Positions 1 through 8,363 of a stretch of 11,380 nucleotides of DNA are shown piece by piece. Source of the DNA: Larix sibirica (taxonomy: Eukaryota > Streptophyta > Pinopsida > Pinales > Pinaceae); the NCBI GenBank assembly GCA_004151065.3, contig NWUY0300041941.1, forward strand, positions 8,432 through 19,811, in the 5' to 3' direction. The position numbers and the translations under genes were made by a program. Below the pieces are notes generated by a model, which did not search any database, was not told the DNA's origin, and saw only the letters and a list, made by a program, of their open reading frames with translations. The number at the start of each line of letters is the position of its first letter. The stretch's first letter is position 1.

Positions 1-430
1 CAAAAATACACACTATCCTTTTTACAATAAAAAAGTGCTCCCTGAGCTTCCACAAAATAACCATACTGGTGCTTTGCAAGCCACCACCGAGTAGACAGAC
101 CCAACCTTAAACCCCACATCAACGACTCATAAGTCACCCACAGAATCCGAACCATAATTACAAAAATCCAACTGGCAGTATAGGATGCCATGAAAACAAC
201 AAAAATTAACAACGAAACCGAAGGCTATCGCTAGCGATTCCACAGTATCCAAACCCCAGGTATGAAAAAAGGACCCATACAACATCATCCCGAACACAGA
301 ACCATTACCCAGAAAATGACCAGAGCAGAACCAAAAAAGAACCTGAGCCCTCAAGAACGAGGAAATTGCACCAAAGCCGGAAGAGTCACGCCAGTAAATG
401 CCGTGCCGAGAGAACCAAACAAACATAGAA
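1..430 (-). other. LINE 3' UTR-like tract, no supported gene
   Basis: This stretch follows the stop of ORF3 at 431-433 in the sense direction. On the minus strand it is rich in T and G and contains a fortuitous open frame of about 109 codons (456-127) rich in Phe, Val and Gly. That composition simply follows from the base bias and is not taken as protein evidence. No poly(A) (poly(T) on the plus strand) is seen at the left edge, so the 3' end of the element lies outside the window. It has no counterpart in the second copy, which stops at the N at 3326. Confidence 0.55.
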
Positions 431-1425
431 TTATGCAGATGGACCTGCCTCATCATCGCTGTGCACCATAACTGGAGTCATCGCAGCCTCCCCTTTATCC
501 GTGGGTAAGGGACCACGAGGGTTAGCCTGCTGCATCGGGTGATCCAGGTAGGTGATCCCCAGTTTGTCAGCTAGCATATCAATCTTCATATGGATCCAAT
601 TGCAGTTCTCAGTCGTATCCTTGCCTAAATCCTCCAAACTTTTAAGCCGTGGAGAGCTAGATAACGTGCCCCCCCCGAGTATCCAAACACTGAGTGATCA
701 TAGTTTTGGTCACCCAAAGGGTAACTATTGCCCGATTATACAGAGCCATGTGGCCTAGAGTATTCCCCGGGTCATGGATCCAGTTGGCCATGGACTCCAC
801 TTCCTTAGGTAAATCAACCTCCCCCACCAGATGCCACAAGTCAGCTTCAATTTCCTCCACCTCTTTCCGAATCCCCGGCGGGAAGAAATGACGAAAGAAT
901 ACTGTAGTTGCAGCATTCCATTGATCTCGGCTTGGGACAGTATGAGGCATTGCACCTCCCCCCACATTGCTAGTCTCACCAGGAGCACTACGACCTCGCT
1001 TCATGGAACGGCCTTTCGGAGCCATGGTGCCCTCACCCTTACAAATTCTCTGCACACTCACAAGGAAAGTATACTTACGAAGCATAACACAGGACGGCTT
1101 CCACCAGGAAACTTTGTTACTGTTACCACCCCTACATTCCATATTTAAGGATGAGCCGCCTCCTATCAACATTAACTTCGTCATCATGAACCTGACGCTA
1201 GAATAATTGAACCAGGCCTCATCCTTCATCCTCAACGTCTTTTGCTGATCATGAAACTCCATCAAGATCTTGCAAGAGCCTCTCCACCATGTCTTTCTCA
1301 CGCTTCAAATCCTCTGAATTGAAATCACCACCTGAGATGATATCTCTGAGAACCATTACGATTGTCCTTTGATACATCATACCATCATTCCATATGTCCC
1401 TATAATGAAAAACGTGTACCCTCAT
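431..1425 (-). pseudogene. ORF3 (left copy): unrecognised protein encoded downstream of RNase H
   Basis: The function is unknown. The ATG at 1423-1425 lies 4 nt after the stop of ORF2. A first block of 58 codons (to the TGA at 1249-1251) has a charged helix ending in VERLLQDLD. The frame then breaks by one base and continues open from about 1250 to 657. A second break, at a G8 run (669-676), leads into a last open block ending at the TAA at 431. Corrected length is about 330 residues. Visible parts are a conserved MKDE.WFNYSS stretch, a GGGSSLNMECRGG stretch, a Gly-rich basic linker (PKG..MKRGR), and an acidic, probably helical C-terminal half (EVEEIEADLWHLVGEV, then MANWIHDPGNTLG). No stop interrupts the main block. 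The same ORF lies at 3327-4036. An alternative start is the ATG at about 1026 (MAPKG), which has a good Kozak context. I know no such third ORF in well-described plant L1 elements; it could be captured host sequence. Confidence 0.6.
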
Positions 1426-1432
1426 TAGTTCA
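1423..1432 (-). promoter_or_regulatory. ORF2 stop / ORF3 start junction (left copy)
   Basis: ORF2 stop TGA at 1430-1432, four bases (ACTA), then the ORF3 ATG at 1423-1425. Spacing and the TAATGA string match the right copy at 4034-4043. Confidence 0.4.
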
Positions 1433-3325
1433 ATCTTCGTTAATGGGACAGATTATGTCGTCACCTTTCGACAGCCATTCTTTGTAATCACTTTCTACGA
1501 TCTTAAAGCAGTTACGACGACACGTATCCGAAGGTACTTCCAAAGCATTCCCATCCCATCTTTCATTTAATTGCTCGGCCCCCTGATTTGCCAACTCGTC
1601 AGCCAAACAGTTGGCACTTCTCTTGATGTGTTGAAAAACAATGGAGTTGAAACCGCTAATAAGGGTTCCCAGACATGACACGCACCACGCCAGACGCCAC
1701 GAGGTAGCCAGCTTCGCAGCCTGAGTTCCATTGGAAAGTTTTATAGCAATTTGTATGAGTATTTCCGAGCCACCTTACACAATACAACTATTAATTCCAC
1801 GCCTGGCCATTAAACTTAGCCCTTGTAGCAGAGCTTCACATTCCACTACATTATTAGTTTCATAGCCTAAGTTTCCATAATAACTGAACTGGACATGGCC
1901 CTGGTCATTTCTCACCGCCCCACCATACCCTGCCATACCCAGATTCCCTTTGGAGGCTCCGTCAAAGTTCAGCTTGAGCCATCCCTGCTGAGGCGGAGCT
2001 CACTGCGGCGAACTTTCTTGTAGCTTGCTACCATAATGATAAAGTCCGATGTACTGAGGAAGGCCCTTGATACCCCAGGTATGGAGTAATCTCACTTCAT
2101 TATTAGGAACAATCATATCTTGATCATTCCATTTAGTGAGTTTCAGAGTTTCAATTATCTCTTGCTTGATACTCCCCCACATGACCTTCCATGAGTTTTT
2201 TTTCCCTTGAAACAAGCGGTTGTTTCGCTCTTTCCAAACCTCCCAAAGGAGAAAACCAGGGTAGAGTTTCGAAATGCAATTCAGGATATTCCCTTGAAAG
2301 GGTTTCCCATTCCACTGTCTCACAGTTTGTACTGGTCTTGTCCTAACCCGAGCGGTCTTCCTGAAAACCCTGGCACCTTCATCCCACAAAGTTGTAGCAA
2401 ATCTACACTCGTCAAGAAGATGGGCAATAGTCTCATTATTCTGGCCATAGAGAATGTAGATGGAAGGACCCTCGAAACCTCGCCTAACAATGTTGTCCCA
2501 CGTCAAAATTTTCCCACGTAACACCAACCAGAGAAATAGAGTAATTTTAGGCCAAAACTGGTTGGCCTCCCACAAATACTGCCAGATTTGATCTTCCTCA
2601 AGATTAGCCGAGATGGTTTGCAGGTGATATGCTTCTTTAATAGAGAACCTTCCTATCGGCTGATGACCCCACCGAAGGATATCACTACCCCTCTGAATTT
2701 TAACTTGCCTTTTGATCACAATATCATAGACATGCCTTCCTATTTCTTCCCCATAGGAGGTTATCCACCAGTCTAGTGGCTTCCATATGTGAAAGCCTCT
2801 GTCCTCGAAGACTTCTTGCCAATAGTTGTTAACCGATTGCTAGTGATGTTGCCTTTCTGTGATTCCTTCAGGGGCCACCAACAAAGCAATTGAAGGTTCC
2901 TGTTGCCCCAGCCAAAGATTTGTCATCGTTCCCTCTCGGATTTCCCAAAAACTGTGCTTCTTTATAATTCGATTGTCGGCCCGGGCCATATTCCAAATGT
3001 GGGATCCTTTATCCGATCCTTCCTCCCGAATCCACTCTTGTTGCTCTGTTGTTGGCATATATTTATTCCCCCATAAGCTTTCCCATTGGTTGTTCATATG
3101 AGTTAGCCAACGCCACCAAATTTTTGCACCACAGACCCTGCTAAGCTCCTCAAGATCCCAAAGCCCCAGACCCCCTTCCTTCTTTGTTTTGCATAAATTT
3201 TTCCATCCCACCAGTGGCCATTTCCTATGATCTCCAGTGCCTCCCCACAAAAAAGTGCATTGCAGATTCCTGATTTCCCTTAGCACCGTCTTAGGAGCCG
3301 ACAACACAGAGAACAAATACAAAGG
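1430..3325 (-). pseudogene. ORF2 fragment (left copy): end of RT, zf-RVT, RNase H
   Basis: This 5'-truncated piece of the LINE polyprotein enters at the end of the reverse transcriptase (YLFSVLSAPK, FLWGG, GGLGLWD). It continues in one frame through zf-RVT (about 2520-2380) to an RNase H domain (1999-1430). Three in-frame stops break it: TAG 2840-2842 where the right copy has TGG, TGA 2000-2002 which the right copy shares, and TAA 1775-1777. In zf-RVT the CxxC zinc ligands read YxxY (2448-2450 and 2457-2459), while the right copy keeps both Cys; the later H...C part (HLLDEC) remains. RNase H keeps NFDGAS and ECE and the late CLADELANQG, but the third acidic residue is gone: ECDSE in the other copy reads stop-GGSE here. 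It cannot code for an active enzyme. It ends 4 nt before the ORF3 ATG and starts directly at the assembly N. Confidence 0.88.
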
Positions 3326-3326
3326 N
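3326..3326. other. Ambiguous base N at the junction of the two repeat units
   Basis: A single N stands exactly where the left copy's RT sequence (ending ACAAAGG) meets the right copy's ORF3 sequence (GGGTAAC). It may mark an unresolved base, a collapsed gap or a contig join, so the junction must be treated as unproven. Confidence 0.9.
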
Positions 3327-4036
3327 GGGTAACAATCGCCCGATTGTACAGAGCCATGCGTCCCAGAGTATTCCCTGGGTCATGGATCCAATTGGCCATG
3401 GCCTCCACTTCCTCAAGTAATTCAACCTCCCCCACTAGACGCCACAAATCAACTTCAATTTCCTCCACCTCCTGCCGAACCCCCGACGGGAAGAAACAAT
3501 GAAAGAAAACTGCGGTGGCAGCAGAATTCCATTGATCCCGACTTGGACCATTCTGAGGCGTTGCACCTCCCCCCACATTGCTATTCTCACCAGGAGCTCT
3601 ACGACCTCTCTTCATGGCACAACCTTTCGGAGGCATGGTTCCCTCACCCTTACAAATCCTCTGCACACTCACAACAATAGTAAAATTACGAAGCATTTCA
3701 CAGGGGAACTTCCGCCAAGACACATTGCTACTGTTACCACCCCTGCATTCCATATTTAAGGATGAGCCGCCTCCTATCACCATTAAATTTGTCATCATGA
3801 ACTTGACACTAGAATAATTGAACGAGACCTCATCTTTCATCCTCAACATCCTTTGCTTATCATGAAATTCCATCGAAATCCTGCAAGAGCCTCTCCACCT
3901 TATCTTTCTCATGCTTCAAATCCTCTGGATTGAAATCACCACCTAAGATGATATCTTCGAGAACCATAACTATCGTCCTTTGATACATCATATCGTCGTT
4001 CCATCTGTCCCTATAATGCAAGATGTGTACCCTCAT
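3327..4036 (-). pseudogene. ORF3 (right copy), truncated at the junction
   Basis: This is the second copy of the unrecognised downstream ORF. The ATG (4034-4036) lies 4 nt after the ORF2 stop (4041-4043), the same spacing as in the left copy. The 58-codon first block ends at a TGA at 3860-3862, and the following block is open in another frame from about 3912 to the N. The one-base break between the blocks is the same as in the left copy: in both, removing one G of the GATGGA string would join VERLLQD.D to FHD.Q..LRMKDE. Relative to the left copy the main block carries a 3-bp in-frame insertion (one Ser, near 3523). About 41 substitutions in 305 bp give roughly 22 amino-acid changes, so part of the divergence is silent. 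The C-terminal part is missing because the sequence switches at 3326. Function unknown. Confidence 0.6.
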
Positions 4037-4043
4037 TAATTCA
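4034..4043 (-). promoter_or_regulatory. ORF2 stop / ORF3 start junction (right copy)
   Basis: Minus strand reads TGA-ATTA-ATG-A: the ORF2 stop at 4041-4043, four bases, then the ORF3 ATG at 4034-4036, creating a TAATGA string. The left copy has TGA-ACTA-ATG at 1423-1432. The tight spacing fits coupled termination-reinitiation. This is inference from spacing only. Confidence 0.4.
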
Positions 4044-4693
4044 ATCTCTGTTAATGGGATAGGTTCTGTCGTCACCTTTCGACAACCATTCATTGTAATC
4101 ACATTCGGCAATTTTATAACATTTCAGACAACATGTATCTGAAGGTACGTCTGAGGCATTCCCATCCCATCTTTCATTTACTTTCCTGACACCCTGATTT
4201 TCCATCTCGTCAGCCAGACAGTTGGCACTTCTCCTTACATGTTGAAAAACTATGGAATTGAATCCTCTGATCAAGGTTCCCAGACATGACACCCGCCACG
4301 CCAGGTGCCACGAGGTAGCCAACTTCGTAGCCTGAGTTCCATTTAAGAGTTTTATAGCAGTTTGTATGAGAATTTCCGAGTCACATTCCACAATACAACT
4401 GTTGATTCCACGCCTTGCCATTAAACTTAGCCCTTGGAGTAGACTTCACACTCCGCTACGTTATTTGTTTCGTAGCCTAAGTTTCCATAATAACTAAACT
4501 GGATCTCATTTCTCACTGCCCCACCATACCCTGCCATGCCCAGATTCCCTTTGGAAGCTTCGTCAAAGTTCAACTTAAGCCATCCCTGTTGAGGTGGAGT
4601 TCAATGCGATGGACTTTCCTACACTTTGCTACCAGAATGTTGAAATCCGATGTACTGAGGAAGGTCCCTGATATCCCAGGTATGAAGTAATCT

Positions 4694-4694
4694 N
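4694..4694. other. Ambiguous base N inside ORF2
   Basis: The left copy has CACTTCAT (2093-2100) where this copy has one N, so about 7 bp are missing or hidden. The reading frame shifts here between the zf-RVT/linker region and RNase H. It may be a base-call problem or a small collapsed gap. Confidence 0.85.
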
Positions 4695-5668
4695 TATCAG
4701 GACCAATCATATCTTGTACGTTCCATCTAGTGAGTTTCAAAGTTTCAGTTATCTCCTGCTTTAGGCACCCCCACACGACCTTCCATGAGTTTTTTTTCCC
4801 TTGAAACAAGCGGTTATTTCGCTCTTTCCAAACCTCCCAGAGGAGGAAACCAAGTTAAAGTTGCCAAATGTGATTTAGAATATTCCCTTGAAAAGGTTTC
4901 CCATTCCATTGTCTTATGGTTTGCTCAGGGCTTGTCCTAACCCGAGCAGTCTTCCTGAAAACCTTGGCCCCTTCATCCCACAGAGCTGTAGCAAAGCTAC
5001 ATTCGTCAAGAATATGGGCTGTAGTCTCACTGTTCTGACCACAGAGAATGCATATGGAGGGACCCTCGAAACCTCGCTTACCAATATTGTCCCATGTCAA
5101 AATACTCCCGCGTAACACCGGCGAGAGAAATAGAGTAATTTTAGGCTAAAACTTAGCCTCCCACAAATACTTCCATATTTGATCTTCCTCTAGATTATCC
5201 GAGATGGTATGCAAGTGATATGATTCTTTAATGGTGAACCTACCTATCAGTCGATGATCCCACCGAAGGATTTCACTACCCCTCTGAATTTTAACTTGAC
5301 TTTTGATCACAATCATAAACCTGCCTTCCTATTCCTTCCCCATAGGAGGTTATCCACCAGTCTAGTGGCTTCCAAATGTGAAAACCTTTGTCCTCAAAGA
5401 CTTCTTGCCAATAATTGTTAACCGTGTGCCAGTGATGAGGCCTATCCAAATTTCCTTCTGGGGTCACCAACGTCGCAATGGGTGGTTCTTGTTTCCATGC
5501 ATCCAACCAAAGATTCACCCACATTCCCTCCCGTATTTCCCAGAAACTATACTTCCTTATAATTTCACTGTCGGCCTGGGCCATGTTCCAAATGTGGGAT
5601 CCTTTATCCCGTCCTTCCTCCTAAATCCACTCTTGTTGCTCCGTTGTTGACATGTACTTCTTCCCCTA

Positions 5669-7411
5669 GAAGGTTTCCCATTGCTCATTTGTATGGGTTA
5701 GCCAACGCCACCATATTTTAGTACCACAAACCCTGCTAAGCTCTTCAGGATCCCAAAGCCCCAGACCCCCCTCCTTCTTTGTTTGGCATAAAGTTTTCCA
5801 CCCCACCAGGGGCCAATTCCTGTGATCCCTTGTTCCTCCCCATAAGAAAGTTCGTTGCATGTTTCTGATTTCCCTCAACACAGCCTTAGGGGCCGACAAA
5901 ATAGAGAACATATACAAAGGCATAGCTTGCAAAACTAACTTGACTAGGACCACTTTGCCGGGAAAATTTAAGGAACGAAGGGTCCAATTCAAAATTCTTT
6001 CCTTCATTTTACTCAGAAGGTCTTCCCAAGACGCTCTTTTAAGGATCCCCTCAGCTAAGGGCACCCCGAGATATTTGGTTGGAAGGGATCTCTTCTTAAA
6101 GCCCAAGATACAGAGGATGTTTTTGTGACAAATAGGAGGAGTATTAAAGAAAAACACAAGAGACTTATCCATATTAATCGTTAACCCCGAAGCATGTAAA
6201 AAATTGTTCAGATCCTGTTTGATCTTATGGGCTTCCTGCAAAGAGGAGTGTCCCATCATTAATGTGTCATCCACAAACTGCTGATGAGTAATTGCATTCT
6301 CATAGGGAGGAAACTTCAAGCATCTGATGCTCCCCTGGTCCACATGATGAGAAATAAGTCTCCCCAATACTTCTGTCATTAACACAAAAAGGAACAGAGA
6401 AAGAGGATCCCCTTGCTGAATACCCCTTGAAGGTTTAATCACACTAGAAGGATGGCCATTAACCAAAATGGAGAAGAAAGCAGAGGAAGTGAGATTAGCT
6501 ATCCATCTGATCCAAATATCACTGAACCCAAAGGATTTCATGATCTCTTTCATGTAAGTCCAGTTTAGCTTATCATAGGCTTTGGACAGGTCCAATTTCA
6601 ACATCATACCTTCCTTCTTAGTAACTTTGAGTGAGTGAATCACTTCATGGGCCAGGATAATGCCATCCATGATCTGGAGGCCTTCCATAAACCCTAATTT
6701 TTCTATGGAAATGAGGGATGGGAGGAGCGGATTCAGCCGATTAGCAAGAACCTTAGTAATAATTTTGTAAATAATATTACACAGGGAGATAGGTCTAAAC
6801 ATATTAGTGTTCTCAGCCATAGGATATTTAGGAATAAGGGTTAGGAAGGTAGAGTTTAAAGCAGGGAGAACCCCTCTCATCAGTCGAGATTCTTCCACCA
6901 CCTTCCAAACTTTCAGTTTAATTAGGTCCCAGAATGCATGAAAGAAATTCGTGGTAAATCCATTAGGGCCAGGGGATTTCCCTTCTTCCATCTGAAAAAT
7001 AGGTGTCTCAACTTCCACAAAGGAAATAGGGCTGATTAGAATGGCATTCTGTTCAACTGAAATAATACGGAGAATGACCGCTTTGATCGCCCTACATGCT
7101 TCAGTGCGATCCTCCTGAGTTTCTGTAGCCACCTTAGTAAAATGATCTATTAATTCTTGTTCAATCTCTTCATGAGATTCCAGCACAACCCCTTCATCAG
7201 TCTTGAGATTTACAATCTGGTTATAATGTCTTTGTTGAATTGTAGCCCTGTGGAAAAACTGGGTATTTTGGTCCCCATCTTTCAGCCACTGGTTACGAGA
7301 CTTCTGTTTCCATAGAAGCTCTTCCTGATTTTGTCTTTGCATGATATCCTCTGAAATTCGGTTCTCCTCCTCAACAAGCTCCTGAGTTACGCCAGTCTGC
7401 ATAATCCTCTC
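5669..7411 (-). other. Intact reverse-transcriptase core within ORF2
   Basis: About 580 codons without a stop lie between the TAGs at 7412 and 5666. Counting from the Met at 7402: KSRNQWLKDGDQNTQFFH near residues 33-51, the PG(P)NG motif at 145-148, RPISLCNIIYKI at 203-214, the motif A aspartate at 271, QGDPLS at 330-335, FVDD at 376-379, and KYLGVPL near 443. The three catalytic aspartates are present. Two family-typical residues are changed: PDG reads PNG (codon 6962-6964), and the Pro after QGDPLS is Leu. Phe instead of Tyr and Val instead of Ala in the YADD box are tolerated variants. Confidence 0.9.
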
Positions 7412-8358
7412 CTATATCTGTTCCATTTGTGCCTCTAAATTGGCTTTTTCCTTCTGTATATTACCAAAGACCTCTTTATTCCACTTTCTAATTTTTTGTT
7501 TGAGCATCTTCATCTTTTGTTGGAAGCAATACATTTTGGTCTCTGCCGATGGGATTAGGGTAGTCCACCATTCCTCAACCTGAGAGGCAAAGTCAGTGTG
7601 TGTTAACCAAAACTTTTCAAAACGAAAGGGTTTGGTCATTTTGGAACCGATCTTGCTCCAAAGTAGTGACACTGTCCAATGATTAGAGCCCGAGGAGGAA
7701 ATAGGGCGTGAGGTCAACGTACCCCCTAGAAGCATGATACTTTCAGATACAAGAAAACGATCCAGTCTTGCTGCAACCACATGCTCTCCTCCTCGTCGGT
7801 TTTTCTAGGTACAAATCGTGCCTCCAAGATCTACATCAATAAGACTGTTATCCTCAATGAACTCGTCAAAAAAAGTATTCTCAGGAGTAAGATAGTGTCT
7901 CCCCCCTTCTTTTTATCTAGCGATCGGATCATGTTAAAATCCCCCCCCACAATCCAGTGGAGGCCATCAAACAATCTTCTTAAGTGAGCCAGACTGCCTA
8001 GAAAATTTTGTTTCTCAGGATAACTGCAAGGTCCATACACATTGGTAAGAATTCCTTTGACCAGTGACCCAATGACATGGAATTCAGTAGTTAAGCTGAA
8101 CTTAGTAGAAAGAAAATTGGTCATAGAAATTTGCCTTGGGTCCCACATTACTGCCAGCCCACCAGAGTGACCTGTCGCATCCAGAGCCATATATTTGCAA
8201 TTTTTCCAAAGAATTTGCACCTTTGTTGCCAATTGATTCCTAGAACATTTCATTTCTTGAAGAAAAACCATAGAGGGTTTTTCCTTCGCAATCTTATTTT
8301 TTAGGGTTTTGCTTTTATGGGGACCACTGATCCCACGAATAATCCAAGTTAGAATTTT

Positions 8359-8363
8359 CATTA
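8359..8363 (-). promoter_or_regulatory. ORF1 stop / ORF2 start overlap (TAATG)
   Basis: The TAA at 8361-8363 is in the ORF1 frame and shares its last base with the ORF2 ATG at 8359-8361. The ORF2 start has a weak Kozak context (C at -3), which fits reinitiation after ORF1 better than scanning. The same UAAUG arrangement is known from some insect LINEs, where ORF2 is made by translational coupling. Confidence 0.5.

Larger units (their letters stand above)
715..3325 (-). repeat. Left unit of a 2.6-kb internal direct duplication
   Basis: From the CAAAGG at 715-720 to the CAAAGG at 3320-3325 the sequence aligns colinearly and in the same orientation with 3329-5920. Identity is about 87% in two stretches counted by eye (roughly 300 and 225 bp), with small indels. 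The unit spans the end of the RT domain, zf-RVT, RNase H and most of ORF3. Sequence left of 715 has no partner in the other unit. Confidence 0.85.
3329..5920 (-). repeat. Right unit of the 2.6-kb internal direct duplication
   Basis: Colinear with 721-3325 at about 87% identity. Differences include a 2-bp deletion near 5313, a 3-bp deletion near 5147, an 8-bp-to-N change at 4694, a 9-bp in-frame deletion near 4505, a 2-bp deletion near 4440 and a 3-bp insertion near 3523. Right of 5920 the sequence continues uninterrupted into the rest of the RT domain, so this unit belongs to the element with the 5' part. Confidence 0.85.
4041..8361 (-). pseudogene. LINE ORF2 polyprotein: endonuclease, reverse transcriptase, zf-RVT, RNase H
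   Basis: ORF2 nicks target DNA and copies the element RNA into it (target-primed reverse transcription). The ATG at 8361 overlaps the end of ORF1. The endonuclease (8361 to about 7640) shows FLQEMKC, NVYGP, GGDFN and RLDRFLVS. The normally invariant Asn of the opening motif is Ile (TWIIRGI), and the SDH aspartate is Asn (GSNHW, codon 7682-7684). The reverse transcriptase (about 7100-5900) is one unbroken block with motif A LDLSKAYDK, motif B QGDPLSLFLF and the catalytic FVDD box at 6266-6277. zf-RVT (about 5090-4990) keeps CxxC. RNase H (4600-4041) shows all four acidic positions: NFDEAS, ECE, ECDSE and CLADEM. Breaks seen: a one-base loss at the G6 run 7901-7906, stops at 7805, 7412, 5666, 5621, 5146, 4855 and 4601, 2-bp deletions near 5313 and 4440, and an N with about 7-8 bp lost at 4694. 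It is a dead copy. Confidence 0.93.

Noticed and set aside
127-456. Minus-strand open frame of 109 codons at the left edge
   Set aside because: It overlaps the ORF3 end, has a Phe/Gly/Val-rich composition that follows from T/G-rich sequence, and has no second copy to test conservation. Kept as 3' UTR-like sequence.
831-1206. Plus-strand frames over ORF3, repeated at 3499-3817
   Set aside because: They are opposite-strand shadows of ORF3. They recur only because the segment is duplicated, and their products show no recognisable motif.
1249-1301. A separate start of the main ORF3 block at 1301 (GTG; ATG at 3912 in the right copy)
   Set aside because: The segment MRK.RWRGSC overlaps the end of the 58-codon block in another frame, and the overlapped frame reads as the more natural charged helix. 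A one-base break explains both blocks better than a new start, though this is not proven.
3326-3340. A second full LINE inserted head to tail at 3326
   Set aside because: No poly(T) on the plus strand, no target-site duplication, and the right copy lacks the ORF3 end and 3' UTR, so a normal insertion does not fit.
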